From: Tritrichomonas musculus
Taxonomy: Eukaryota; Parabasalia; Tritrichomonadida; Tritrichomonadidae
Length of the DNA: 64,000 nt
Reading direction: 5' to 3'
NCBI GenBank assembly: GCA_039105265.1
Contig: JAPFFF010000018.1
Span: 744,001-808,000, forward strand
A program made the position numbers and the translations under genes. The first letter of the stretch is position 1, and the number at the start of each line of letters is the position of its first letter. The notes beneath the pieces were generated by a model. The model saw only the letters and a program-made list of their open reading frames with translations, searched no databases and was not told the DNA's origin. Positions 1 to 10,370 of this stretch are shown here, one piece after another.

Positions 1-361
1 GACTTGTTAAAGATCTTTACTATATATATAAAGAAAATAAATATGATTTTTCAAAATTGGTTTGAAAATGCATTTAAATTTAAACCAAAACTTGACAGGT
101 ATTTTTATTTCAATCATCAAGATAATCATTATAATAATTCCAATTGAACATTTATTTTTCGATATATTATTAAAATTCCTAATATGATCATGATTTCAAA
201 GTTTCACATGATATAAAACTTTCCTCAAATCAAATTTAAAGAATTTTTATTGTGATGTTTCTATCACATTTGAATTATCAATTGAAAAATTGATAGCTTA
301 TAAAAGTTTGTACGTTTATTCCATTATTGGATTTAAGTCAATTTTATCTAATTCCTGTTAT
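1..361. other. AT-rich upstream flank, no gene seen
   Basis: No gene or repeat is recognised here. The reading frame of the next gene is open from about 290, but that extension begins at TTG, so 290-361 is best treated as leader. The end of an upstream gene is not in the window. Confidence 0.5.
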
Positions 362-2992
362 ATGGATGGCTTTGATTTCAGCACATCTTCAATGCTTACA
401 GAAGATGAGGAAATGGATGATACTGAGAAAATGAGTATTGTTGACATCCAAGCAGTAATGCTTGAAAATGAACGCCTTCAAGAATTAAATTCGCAATTAC
501 AAACAACGCTTGAATCTACAAAACTCCAATTAAAACAAGCACTTGATAGTTCATCAACAGTAAATGCAATGGGCGAAGAAATCCAACAACTTAGGCAACA
601 GCTCATGCAAGCAAATAATGAAAAAGAAAGAGCCATTAGCCAACTTTCTGCTTTTTCTCCCGAAAACTCTTTAGTCGCAGATAATTCTCTGTTAAATAAT
701 ATTTCAGATCAAAACCAATCTAAAAAAATTCAAAAATATAAAGAAGAAATCAAAAGATTATCGAGAGAAAATGATGAGCAAAATCAAACTATTGAGGCTC
801 TCCAAGAAAGTCAAAAGAAAAAACAAAAATATAAAGATAGCATTAAAAGTATTGCAAATCAATTAAAGCAAGCTAAAGAAAGAATAGAAGAACTTGAAGA
901 CGCAAACCAAAAGCTTGATACAGCACAAAAAACTTTACAACAAAATAATGAGCACTTAAGTAATCAATTAAATGCTTCAAATGCTTTTAAAGATGAAACT
1001 GAAATAAAGTGTAAAAGCATAAATGCCGAGTTATCAAAGACTCAACGTGCGTATGACATTATTAAGAGACAAATTGAAGCTCAAAGCGAAGAAATTTCAA
1101 GATTGAATAAAGAACGTCAGGATATGTTCGAACTCCTTAACAAGCAAGTTTCGTATTTATCAGCTTATGAATCTATCATGAGTGATCTCACAAACCAGAA
1201 TGATTTATTAGCACGCAAACTCAAAGCTTCCAAATTAATTAATGATGAAAAAAGCAACCTAAGCGAGAGCGAAATTCCATTTGAGGGTGAATTACGTTCC
1301 AAATGTCTTAAAATTTTAATGATAGAGCAATATACTCCATCACATCATATTCAAATGATTTTAAACGAAGCAAATCAATTTATTAAGCAACAAGCTGATC
1401 AATTGGCAGCAGCTAGCAAAGAAGCAGAAGAAAGTCAAACCCAGTTAGGAGTTGAGCGAAATGGTGCTAAAAAATACAGAGAAATGATGAGATCTCTTTT
1501 GAAAGAATTAAAAAATATTGCTATACTTGATGATAAAATCAATAATTTAGCCTTTTGCGACGTTGATACCCAGTTTATTGATTTTGTTTCTCAGCAAATA
1601 AGCGTTGTTGATCCATTAATTTCAGAAATAGAATTCGGAAGCAACGAAAAAGCGGCATCTCCAAATAAATCAAGCATAATTTTTGCACTTCCCAATTCTC
1701 CTTCATACAATAGCAATTATTCACAACAGCAGAACGAATCCATCCCTCTCAATTTCTTTTCTTCAGATGATCAGAATCAAAAGAAACAAGTTATTTTGAA
1801 AGAAATCAAGCCAAACGATGAAGCCTTTTCTTTATTCGCATCACAATTTCTATTAAATACTGTCCTCAAACGGAAGATCCAAAAATTATCTGATTCTGTT
1901 ATCAAAAAAGATGAAATGGAACGAATCGTTCAAGCTTTAAATGGAAATGATATTTCAGATTTACCAAAGATTCTAGAAAGTCTAAAAGAGCAAATTACAA
2001 AAATTAGATTGACAAGAAAGCGTGAACATGGCCTATATAAAAAAATGCAGCAAGATATGCTTGCCAAGAACAAATCAGAAAATGATTTAAAAATTAAAGT
2101 TGATCAGCTCCAAATTCAAAATGAGAATTTAACAAATGAATGCAATTTAATGAAAGTTAAACTTCAAGTGTCAAGCAATGAAGCTATATTAAAGCAATCA
2201 CAATCTTTTGAAGTAAGTGCCCCATCATTAGATCAAGCAGATGCCACAACACTTTTGAATGAACTAAACAAAAAGCGCGAAGAAGTTTCGAAATTGAAAG
2301 CATTTGTTAAAAATCTTCAAAATGAAATGGGCCAAATTCAGAAACAATTTGCCAAAGAATCGAAAAGGAATGAATCTGATCTTATTCAACAAGTTCAAGA
2401 ACTGCAAGAAACATTACAAAATCTCAATGAAATCAACTTAAATTTAAGAAGAAAATATAAAAAAATGAAGAAAATGTTTCAAAAGAAATTTGAAGATTCA
2501 GCTCAAGAATACCAAAAGAAAATTGACGAATCAAGACAGTCATTCGAAGATGCAACTACAACGATGAAAGAGAAACAGAAACAATCTAAAGATATGACTC
2601 AAAAATTACTCCAATCATTGAATGAAAGTGAAAACGTTAAACAAAAATATCAAACAGAAAATGTTGACCTCCAAATGGAGATTAAAAATCTACAATTAAG
2701 ATTATCTAAGTTGCAAGAAGATTTTTCAAAAGAAAGGCAAATGTTGAAAGGACAACTTTCAGCTTTGCAACTGACATGTGATACGAAAATTCAAGAAATA
2801 ACAAGAAGTATAAAGCAAGCTACACAAGCAGAAAAAGAGAGATTGTTTTCTATCATGGTTAATAGCCTTTCTGGTGTATATAAAATTGATTTTTCGCAAT
2901 TTGATGAAGATTCATATGTAAGCTTAATAGAGCAATTAAAGAAAGATATTGAAAAGTTACGTTATTTCCAAAATGAAATACAGTTCACATAA
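362..2992 (+). CDS. long coiled-coil protein
   Basis: An 876-residue protein with no enzymatic domain that I recognise. The start is the first ATG of the frame, at 362; the upstream extension begins at TTG. The N-terminus is short and acidic (MDGFDFSTSS then TEDEEMDD). Heptad-rich helix with many Gln, Glu, Lys and Leu runs from about residue 30 to 330. A less coiled, Ser/Asn-rich linker lies around residues 430-490, and a second long coiled coil runs from about 520 to 830. The last 50 residues look like a small helical cap (FSIMVNSLSGVYKIDF). Such proteins are common in trichomonads and usually relate to cytoskeleton, Golgi or centrosome tethering, but nothing here decides which. It is transcribed convergently with the SNARE gene 286 bp downstream. 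That it is coding is near certain; the function is unknown. Confidence 0.85.
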   Translation: MDGFDFSTSSMLTEDEEMDDTEKMSIVDIQAVMLENERLQELNSQLQTTLESTKLQLKQALDSSSTVNAMGEEIQQLRQQLMQANNEKERAISQLSAFSPENSLVADNSLLNNISDQNQSKKIQKYKEEIKRLSRENDEQNQTIEALQESQKKKQKYKDSIKSIANQLKQAKERIEELEDANQKLDTAQKTLQQNNEHLSNQLNASNAFKDETEIKCKSINAELSKTQRAYDIIKRQIEAQSEEISRLNKERQDMFELLNKQVSYLSAYESIMSDLTNQNDLLARKLKASKLINDEKSNLSESEIPFEGELRSKCLKILMIEQYTPSHHIQMILNEANQFIKQQADQLAAASKEAEESQTQLGVERNGAKKYREMMRSLLKELKNIAILDDKINNLAFCDVDTQFIDFVSQQISVVDPLISEIEFGSNEKAASPNKSSIIFALPNSPSYNSNYSQQQNESIPLNFFSSDDQNQKKQVILKEIKPNDEAFSLFASQFLLNTVLKRKIQKLSDSVIKKDEMERIVQALNGNDISDLPKILESLKEQITKIRLTRKREHGLYKKMQQDMLAKNKSENDLKIKVDQLQIQNENLTNECNLMKVKLQVSSNEAILKQSQSFEVSAPSLDQADATTLLNELNKKREEVSKLKAFVKNLQNEMGQIQKQFAKESKRNESDLIQQVQELQETLQNLNEINLNLRRKYKKMKKMFQKKFEDSAQEYQKKIDESRQSFEDATTTMKEKQKQSKDMTQKLLQSLNESENVKQKYQTENVDLQMEIKNLQLRLSKLQEDFSKERQMLKGQLSALQLTCDTKIQEITRSIKQATQAEKERLFSIMVNSLSGVYKIDFSQFDEDSYVSLIEQLKKDIEKLRYFQNEIQFT

Positions 2993-3277
2993 AAATGGTT
3001 TATAAATAGAAATATATGATCCATATATTTGTATATGAACCATCTTTAAAGTGATTCAATTTATTTGTTATTTCTCCATTTTCAAAGATTCGTCAATAAA
3101 AGTTGTTTTTTTACTATCAGGATCATTATTATTATCTTTTGAATTTATTTTCTTATTACTAATATTGTCAATGAAAGCTGATATTTATTTTGATATTACT
3201 ATTTTTTAAAAATTCAAAATTAGAAAAAGTATAATAAATATGTTAATTAATATATTACTTTTAGTAGTAAAAAATCT

Positions 3278-3826
3278 TTAAAAAACAATTGTAACAATAA
3301 CATATACCAAAATTATGAATCCAAATTGGAAATAAATTCTCCATCCAAGTCTTTCTGAAACTGTGGTTGACATTTGGTTTCCTGTTTTTTCCGCACCATC
3401 AACAATTGTTTGCATGTTATCATGAACTGTATTCATTACTTCTTCATCAATAGCAACTTTGACCGAAACTTCTGACACTTTTTCTTTTAACTGACTAGAT
3501 AAAGCGAGAATGTCGTTTGTAATTTCATTATGCCTTAGCCTTTCTTTTTCAATATCTTTTTCGTCGTTTACATTTGAAACAAATTTTTTGGTATTCTCAC
3601 GATCTTTTTTGGGGGGTGCAATTTTTGGAGCCATTTTTTCCTGAATCTTTTGTATTTTAGCGGAATATTCTTTTTCTTTCGTTGAATCAATTAAATTATC
3701 TTTTGCTAAATCGCTAAATTGCTTATTAAGCTCAGTGATATTAATATTGAGCAAATCAAGATCATCAAGCTTTTCTGACCTAGATAAAAGTCTTAAAAAT
3801 TCTCTAATTCTTCTTTGATTTTCCAT
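3278..3826 (-). CDS. Use1-like SNARE (ER/Golgi retrograde traffic)
   Basis: A 182-residue tail-anchored protein. The N-terminal 70 residues are helical, followed by a basic-proline linker. A SNARE-like heptad helix runs from about residue 100 to 157, and one C-terminal membrane span (about 162-181) is followed by no tail. The helix reads NDILALSSQLKEKVSEV, then an acidic centre AIDEEVMNTVHDNM, then a basic-aromatic junction ERLGWRIYF before the anchor. This order matches Use1 (p31), the Qc-type SNARE of the ER retrograde fusion complex, whose central layer carries Asp rather than Gln; here the candidate residue is an Asp in the same place. It would act on the ER membrane in fusion of COPI vesicles. 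It is divergent from the chromodomain gene, with starts 70 bp apart. Sec20 or another Qc SNARE is the alternative. Confidence 0.6.
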   Translation of the reverse strand: MENQRRIREFLRLLSRSEKLDDLDLLNINITELNKQFSDLAKDNLIDSTKEKEYSAKIQKIQEKMAPKIAPPKKDRENTKKFVSNVNDEKDIEKERLRHNEITNDILALSSQLKEKVSEVSVKVAIDEEVMNTVHDNMQTIVDGAEKTGNQMSTTVSERLGWRIYFQFGFIILVYVIVTIVF

Positions 3827-3896
3827 TAAATATTATTAACTTTTTCATTAAAATAACGATTAATTTGTATTCAAATCTATTTTCATTTTTAATATA

Positions 3897-4337
3897 ATGG
3901 ATAAAAAAGGAATTGCATGTGAAATGGAATCTGTCATCGATGAAAAAACAGCAAATAATAAGACAATGTTTCGTGTTCGATGGCGTGGCTTTTCGCCAGA
4001 AGATGATACTTGGGAATTTGAAGAAAACATTAAAAATAAAAATTTACTCATAAAATATAAGGAAAATATGAAAGCAAAAATTAACAAAGAAAAGAAAACA
4101 CAGAACATGTCTGCCCTTGCAAAATTGAGGCAAAAGAAACCAGTTCAAGTTGTTTCAGTTATGAATTTTAATAATAAAATATATTATCGTGTTCTTTTTG
4201 AAGATAAAACATTTGACTCTGTTCCTAGCACTCTTTTAAAAAAAGCATCGCCAGAATTAATTGCCAATTATTTAATATCGCATTTTCAATTGCTTCAAGC
4301 AGAGAGCAAAAAAAAGAATGGAACGAATACTATATAA
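3897..4337 (+). CDS. small HP1-like chromodomain protein
   Basis: A 146-residue protein with a chromodomain at about residues 7-55 and a probable chromoshadow domain at about 75-132. The chromodomain shows the core FRVRWRGFSPEDDTWEFEENI, which aligns with the HP1 pattern (L-K-W-K-G-F-x-x-E-D-N-T-W-E-P). The second and third aromatic-cage positions are present (W29, F32 region), but the first, a Tyr in HP1, seems to be Cys in ACEMESVID. A basic hinge follows, and the second half (VVSVMNFNNKIYYRVLFEDKTFDSVP) resembles a shadow domain. By family it should bind methylated histone H3 and dimerise in heterochromatin. The loss of one cage aromatic could weaken methyl-lysine binding. A TCATTTTT initiator-like site lies about 15 bp upstream of the ATG. 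Confidence 0.75.
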   Translation: MDKKGIACEMESVIDEKTANNKTMFRVRWRGFSPEDDTWEFEENIKNKNLLIKYKENMKAKINKEKKTQNMSALAKLRQKKPVQVVSVMNFNNKIYYRVLFEDKTFDSVPSTLLKKASPELIANYLISHFQLLQAESKKKNGTNTI

Positions 4338-4444
4338 GCTGTGTTTTTTATATATAATATTTTTTCTTTATCTAAAAAAAAAAAAGAAAGAAAGAATAAT
4401 AAATAAATATTTGTCTATTTTTAAATAAAAACAACAGAAAGAGG

Positions 4445-7400
4445 TTAGTGCATGATATCAACAATATTATGAATATATTCAGATGCCTCTTTAATATTTG
4501 TGGCCTGTAAATCATTTAATGCAAAACAGTATTCAAGGCTAGAAAAAAATTCATCAATTTGATTTTTTTTGTGATTTGGCAAATTGGAACTAATTTTCTC
4601 TTTAATAGTAAACAAAAATTGCTTATTCAACAAATACAAATATTTCAAAGGATCAGCAATACTAACATTAATATTAATCTTTTCTTTTAAAACCTTGTCC
4701 CATAACAAAAAATTAATAGTATCTATTTGACTTTGAAATGGTTTGTAATCTAGGCTAAATTCGTAAATATGTTGTAAAAATGCAAGAATGATATCTAAAG
4801 TCCATTGATAAATTTTTTTAATGGACTCGTCATCATTTTCACCATTGGTGAGTAATTTTATTGAGCAATTTAAAATCGCTTTTACTAGTGAAGAAGAAGT
4901 TTCTATAACTGTTTCGATTTGGTTTACAGTAATTTCTCTAAAAAAGTGGATCATTTGATTAAAAACTTTTGGATATTGTTCAATTAACTTTACAAAAGGC
5001 TCATTGATCATTGCTTCTATTGCATTTAATAAATCTGTAAAAATGTTATCATTATATATTTTAAAAGCATAAAAAGGAACATACATTCCGCTAACCAGAT
5101 TTTGTAAAATTAAGAGCATATATTTAATTCCTTTGATTTTAGGTTCTGGCAATTCTTCAATTTTTGGAATCGAATTTATATGAATGGAAAATTGAGTTAA
5201 TAGAATAGCTGCCATTTTAAACATTATAACGCCATTTGGTGATGTATGTTCGAATACAATTCTTGTTGGTGGAGTACAAAGAACGATTGAATTCCACATT
5301 TTTAATATAGAATTTACAACATCATCATTACTTAAATCATTTGGAGTATCATTGTTGTTTTCGTTGTCATTTTCATTCCCATTTAAAAAATAAGGAAATG
5401 ACGTTTCAAAAAGTTTCGATCTATCATTTGATATAAACCATTCAAATATCGGTCTAAAAGAGTTGCTATCTATAGCTCCATTGAATATTCCACATATGTC
5501 AATGGCTAAATAGCATATCTCTTTCTTTATTTCATTATTTTCTAAGTCATTGCTCTCTGAAATTGACTTGAATTTAGAATCTAGTTGAATTAGCAATAGA
5601 TTATTATAATAAGAAAAATTCTTTGTGTTATTAATCATTGAAAATATGGTAGAGAAAAATAATGATCGAAGATGTTTGTTCTCAACTCTATTAATAAAGG
5701 GGAAATATTGATCAAAAGGGGCGCTAAAAATGGTATCTAAAGTTTCTTTAGAAGGATTGATTTTGTTATTTTTAATAAATGATAAAGTCTGCGAAATTAA
5801 GCTATGTTCATTGAAAAAACGAAGAGTAGCGATTGATCTATCAAATAAAAAAGATTGACATTGGTCATATGACGAAATAGAACACTTTTTTTTTAATTGC
5901 TTATAAAGATCTTCTGATGAGCGAGAGCCAAACAAAGTGTTTTTAACTTGATTAATAAATAAAATAAGACTCATCTCAAGGCGTGGAAAAAAAAAATTGT
6001 TTCTCGCCCATCCAGCTGAATTACGAAGTAAAGAAATTATATTAGCAAAAAAGTCTGGATGGTATGAAATTTTTGGGTCACGGTAATTGCAAGATTTTTT
6101 AATTAAAATTATAGCCGTGGCTACCTCAACAAAAAAAGCAAGTTGGGCTTCTGATACAGTGATATCGGTTGAACTTTCTATATTTGAAACAAATTCTTTT
6201 TGCTTTTCTTTAAGCCCAACTAATATTTTTGGGCAAATTTCTTTTGGATTAAGAATAACAAAATTTTGAACTGGAAAAATATACTGTGAAAGTTTCATAA
6301 TTTTCATGTTTTCTGTAATTTCAAGAATATCATTATGGAAATAATTTGGATCGGATGATTCTCCTTTTTTTATATTAAAATTTTGTATGTCTAGTAAATA
6401 ATTAATATAATTAATGCATAATTGAGGAGCATAAGCATTGCTTATTAACTTTTTTGGACCTACATCGCCATCATTTCTAAGTGCAGCTTCAATTTTTTCC
6501 CAAAAAGAAATGGCATTTCTGACTATAATTAAATTCTGTTTTTGCTGAATCAAAATATTTGTTAAATCAGCCATCATCCTAATAAAGTTTTCAATATTCT
6601 TTGGTTCTTTCATCTGAGATATTACAGAATAGCATAAATATGATGCTAATTGAGCATTTATGGTCAAAATATAATTCAAATGATCACAACTAATATCATT
6701 AATTTTGTCATTTAAAATATTCATAAAGCCAATGCATAATCGTTCAATAATTGTGGGTCTATCATGAGGGCCAAGCACATAAATTGTACATACAATTGCG
6801 TATAAGCACTTTAAAGCAGAAAAATTTTGAAAGCCGTTATAAATCTCAAAATAAAAAGTAATTTGATCTTCATATGTAATTCCATGCAAATCTTTCACTT
6901 CTATTTTCTTATAAATGCATCTTTCAACGATGTCTAAAGACATGTCCAGAATAACTTCAAGATATGAATGAGTTGAATTTCTAATTTTTTTGACGCAATT
7001 ATAAGCAAGGACAAATGATGTCGGTAAACAATTTTTTGCAAACAGCTCATCAATTTTTTCTTTTGAATCAATAAATCTATCATTAATTGATGATATCAAG
7101 AAGAGAGCCGGAACCCATTCACTAGGTTTGTTATCGAATATCTGTATAATCTCATTCCATTCATTCATGCAGTCTGTATTACTCATTTTCCAAAAATATT
7201 CAAAAATAAAAGCGACCAAATTTGATAATGAAGCAAAAATTATTTTTTCAAGTCTCATACAATTTTTTAGCATGTGTTCGATTGACCAATCGCATAAATT
7301 TATAGCAAAGTCAATTTTCCAATTTGATATATTTAAATGGGTCAGTTTTAAAATTGCTTGAGAAGCAAAAGTTCGGATGTATATATTGTTTTCTTCATTA

Positions 7401-7543
7401 TCTAGAATCTCTTTGCACTTTGTAAGATTTGAAAAATCTCTTGAAAAAATATCTAACTTTTGTAAATAATCTGGATCTGAATTTCCATTTTTAATTACTT
7501 CTTCAACAATTTGAAAAAAAGGGATTGCCTTTGGTTCATCCAT
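4445..7543 (-). CDS. exportin-7/RanBP16-like karyopherin
   Basis: A 1032-residue all-helical protein. The true start is the ATG at 7543 (MDEPKAIP); the longer frame begins with TTG. The N-terminal 150 residues fit the importin-beta N-terminal repeats: staggered HEAT helices with FASQAILKLTHLNISNW and then LSNLVAFIFEYFWKMSN, the arrangement of exportin-7/exportin-4 (Q-aa-C-L-x-K-L then A-L-x-R-I-x-K-L-x-W). The rest is weakly conserved HEAT helices with a low-complexity Asn/Asp loop near residue 730. As a family member it would bind RanGTP and carry proteins through the nuclear pore. A TCACTTCACAT initiator-like stretch lies about 50 bp upstream on the coding strand. It ends 107 bp from the convergent chromodomain gene. 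The superfamily call is firmer than the exportin-7 subfamily call. Confidence 0.55.
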   Translation of the reverse strand: MDEPKAIPFFQIVEEVIKNGNSDPDYLQKLDIFSRDFSNLTKCKEILDNEENNIYIRTFASQAILKLTHLNISNWKIDFAINLCDWSIEHMLKNCMRLEKIIFASLSNLVAFIFEYFWKMSNTDCMNEWNEIIQIFDNKPSEWVPALFLISSINDRFIDSKEKIDELFAKNCLPTSFVLAYNCVKKIRNSTHSYLEVILDMSLDIVERCIYKKIEVKDLHGITYEDQITFYFEIYNGFQNFSALKCLYAIVCTIYVLGPHDRPTIIERLCIGFMNILNDKINDISCDHLNYILTINAQLASYLCYSVISQMKEPKNIENFIRMMADLTNILIQQKQNLIIVRNAISFWEKIEAALRNDGDVGPKKLISNAYAPQLCINYINYLLDIQNFNIKKGESSDPNYFHNDILEITENMKIMKLSQYIFPVQNFVILNPKEICPKILVGLKEKQKEFVSNIESSTDITVSEAQLAFFVEVATAIILIKKSCNYRDPKISYHPDFFANIISLLRNSAGWARNNFFFPRLEMSLILFINQVKNTLFGSRSSEDLYKQLKKKCSISSYDQCQSFLFDRSIATLRFFNEHSLISQTLSFIKNNKINPSKETLDTIFSAPFDQYFPFINRVENKHLRSLFFSTIFSMINNTKNFSYYNNLLLIQLDSKFKSISESNDLENNEIKKEICYLAIDICGIFNGAIDSNSFRPIFEWFISNDRSKLFETSFPYFLNGNENDNENNNDTPNDLSNDDVVNSILKMWNSIVLCTPPTRIVFEHTSPNGVIMFKMAAILLTQFSIHINSIPKIEELPEPKIKGIKYMLLILQNLVSGMYVPFYAFKIYNDNIFTDLLNAIEAMINEPFVKLIEQYPKVFNQMIHFFREITVNQIETVIETSSSLVKAILNCSIKLLTNGENDDESIKKIYQWTLDIILAFLQHIYEFSLDYKPFQSQIDTINFLLWDKVLKEKININVSIADPLKYLYLLNKQFLFTIKEKISSNLPNHKKNQIDEFFSSLEYCFALNDLQATNIKEASEYIHNIVDIMH

Positions 7544-8489
7544 CAAAAATATTAAGAAGGAATTATATATCTTTATCTCAACTGTCTGTAATATGTGAAG
7601 TGAGAACTACATAGAGTTTTTTTTTTCAATGTAATATGGTTACTTTATAGATAGTAAAAAGCTAATTCCAATTTTTTAGGCAAGATTTCCTAAAATAATT
7701 ATTTAGTGTTAAAACGAATACAATATATTACATATAAAAATGGATAATGGAAATTGTGACTTTGAATTTCAAACCTAAATGGTATTAAAATCACAACAAT
7801 TGCAAATAAGATACCTGAAAATTTATCATTCCATATCGGATTAAATGAACAAATATTGAAATAAATAGTTTATCATTATTCTATATGATTATAACTTTGC
7901 AGTTTCTTCCTCCAAAAAGAGCTGACTTTGATAAGTCAAAATTGTGATTGAAATTCAATATATGATCGTCTTATTTAAAATTATGACTACTTCAAAAAGT
8001 GAATTGTGATAGAAATTCAATATATAATTTTATTTCAATAAATTTTTTTATTGTCACAAAAAGTAAATAGTTTTATCAATTTTTTATTTATTCAAAAACT
8101 GACCTTATTTTCCCATGTCAAAAACAAATTGAATTAAAACAAATATCATTTTTGATACATAATTCAACTTTTTCTCATCATATAAACAAAATTGTGCAGA
8201 ACTGCTAGGATATGATATGCTTGGCCCAATTGCTGATTCATTAAAACGGTTTTTGGAAAATCGTTTCACCAAGAAGACTAGATATCACTTCATTTTTACT
8301 GCACTCGCCGAAATTCATGAAAATTTATTTGTAATTTTATACATTTCTTTTTTATTCCGAAAGTCGGTCATTAATAACATTAATGTTTTGATTAATTATG
8401 GTTTCTTTATTTATTACTCATAATTTCTCTAATCTATATATATATATCATCTTTGTAATATATTTTCAAAATTACAAAAAGAAAAATAG
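7544..8489. other. gene-poor AT-rich stretch with short direct repeats
   Basis: No intact gene. A phrase of about 27 bp (AATTGTGATWGAAATTC followed by AATATATRAT) occurs at about 7941 and 8003. A short open frame at 8217-8423 is listed separately. Confidence 0.4.
8184..8423 (+). pseudogene. possible gene fragment of unknown family
   Basis: An ATG-started frame of 68 codons at 8217 stays open upstream to about 8184. Its first 50 residues (LLGYDMLGPIADSLKRFLENRF and on to ALAEIHENLF) look more protein-like than the flanking sequence. The last 25 residues are low-complexity Ile/Asn/Phe of the kind that random AT-rich DNA encodes. I do not recognise a family. It may be a relic of a longer gene whose remainder has decayed; chance is also possible. 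Confidence 0.2.
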
Positions 8490-8545
8490 TAGTATTACTA
8501 AGGACGGTCGGAGCTCGTAGAGCATTGACCTCCTTAGTAATACTA
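8490..8545. repeat. perfect 15-bp hairpin with GC-richer loop
   Basis: TAGTATTACTAAGGA (8490-8504) is exactly the reverse complement of 8531-8545. The loop starts CGGTC and ends GACC, adding four inner pairs, and holds GGAGCTCGTAGAGCATTGA, which resembles a tRNA D-arm (G-A-G-C, G-T-A-G-A-G-C). No complete tRNA can be folded from it. It is either a tiny snap-back element or a decayed tRNA-derived insert. Confidence 0.5.
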
Positions 8546-9144
8546 AAATAGAATAAAGCTTTACATCATGTAGACAGATAAGGGTTTTATTATGTAATTT
8601 AAAATCATTTGCCTTTTTAAAGATTAAAAAAAGTGTAAGTGTAATTTTAGTGGTTAAAAAGAAGTTGCAAAGAGATATGTATAACTGCTGATCAACTGGT
8701 CAGCTTCTATCTGTAATTGCTGAGCTTATTAGGTGGTGAATCTGGACCTGGTGAGCTTCTTTGGTGACGAATATGGAACAAACGAAAATAAGAAAAGTTA
8801 AATTCTGATATTTCGAAGATTAGCTAAAGTTTTTTTAAAAAAACATGTGGTCTATCATTGTTTTGCTGAAAGTACCATCAATTTCTTCTAAAGGCGTAGT
8901 CTGAATTGGCTTTCAAATCAGACCCAATAATTGCATTATTAAATTAGGGATCGCTATTTGCAGAATGTTAATAAAAGAAACAGTGGCTAATAGAGCCAAA
9001 AAACATTTCTTTAGGAGGATGTGGGAGATCATTGAATTGCAGGATAATTATCTCCAAGAATTCTCTAGATATAATGATTTTAGTTTTCTAAAAACGATTG
9101 TTTGTTGATTGAAAAATAGAAACGAACATTTACATGCATTATGT

Positions 9145-9417
9145 CTAATGGTAACGCTCTGATTCTTTGATCATATTTGAATGAATATTGTGAATTTGTA
9201 AAACCAAATCTGTACCTGATATTTCTGGAAATTGGATTTTTATAATACAAATGTAATGCTTTATTTGATCATTCAGTTTTGGTGGCCGACCTTGATGCTC
9301 TCTATGTGGTAAGCCTCCTTGAAACGATTTGACAGAATTGATTGAGAATTGTAAAGCGTTTGCATTTTTGGGGTTATTAACATTATTTGAATTAAAGATA
9401 CTGACAATAAGATTGCA
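9145..9417 (-). pseudogene. decayed transposase DNA-binding segment
   Basis: On the minus strand this frame reads through about 90 codons without a stop and without a start. It contains PHREHQGRPPKLND followed by QIKHYICIIKIQFPEISGTDLV. GRPPKL is an AT-hook-like element and the following stretch looks like the second helix-turn-helix of Tc1/IS630-type transposases. Stops bound it on both sides, and the flanking 8.6-9.1 kb yields only short peptides in several frames. I read it as a dead Tc1-like transposase; a host AT-hook gene fragment is possible. Confidence 0.35.
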
Positions 9418-9430
9418 TCAATCATTAAGA

Positions 9431-9515
9431 TTTTTTGGAGGTAGTTTATGTAGTGTTTAGATGATAGTGATGTATAATTTAGGTTTTGGAGGTAGTTTGT
9501 GTAGTGTTTAGGTGA
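9431..9515. repeat. short direct repeat pair
   Basis: TTTTGGAGGTAGTTTRTGTA with its continuation GTGTTTAGRTGA occurs twice, at 9431-9464 and 9484-9515, 53 bp apart. It lies just upstream of the decayed transposase segment. Confidence 0.6.
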
Positions 9516-9645
9516 AGATGATTAGAGACAAATAGAGTTAAATTTAATTTTGTTTACTTAAACCTAATAATAAAAGTATTTAATTTAAAAATGATCCGTT
9601 CTTTGATCTTTTCGAATTTCTTCATCATTGTCAATTTTATCTTGA

Positions 9646-9728
9646 GTTCATTAGTTGTAATGTTCGAATGTATAACCACTTCTTCTTCTTCAGATGTTCA
9701 TTAGTTGTAATGTTCGAAAGTATAACCA
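9646..9728. repeat. short direct repeat pair
   Basis: A 33-bp phrase beginning GTTCATTAGTTGTAATGTTC occurs at 9646-9678 and 9696-9728 with one or two differences. The spacer is a CTT-rich stretch. It is a local duplication with no known role. Confidence 0.65.
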
Positions 9729-10370
9729 ATACAGTTGTTTCACCTCGACTAACGCGTGAATCAACTACTTTAGACATGACTACAAGCAAGAAGAAATTTC
9801 ATCCACGATTTATATTCCATTATATTAGTCAAAATCTTGATCACTACCACTTTTAACAGAAACTAACACAAATTCGATTCTGAAGACCTCTCGAATTAAT
9901 TCTTGCGTAGGAGCGGGAATCGTATTTTTCTACACCACTTTTTGAAAACTTTTAAACTTTTTGAATACTTTTTTATACTTTTTTTATTCAATTTTTGCTA
10001 AATAATTCATAATTATATAGTTCAAATGGCTACCCGATTCATCCAGGTATTCAAGGAACCTGATTCGGCTTCGCGTATATTACTGAAAAATTATGTAAAA
10101 ATAAAAAAAAATATATCAAAAAAAGCAAATAGTTAAAATTTTAAGGAAAAATTTAAATTTACGATTTTTTTGGTTAATTTTCTTAACAGATTAAGTTAAA
10201 TTTCACCTTAAGATGGTGGTTTTTTACTTTCCATGAGAAGCTCCTCATGGAGTCATCGTTATTTCCTGCCCACTTTTTCAGAAGGAAACTTTTTGAATAG
10301 TGAAATTTAAACTTTTTGATTCAATTCAATGTATTCATTGAAATTTAAGGCGGTCTTTTTTATTATATTT

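Noticed and set aside
8505-8560. A tRNA gene
   Set aside because: A D-arm-like phrase is present, but no acceptor stem, anticodon arm of proper pairing or T-arm can be assembled.
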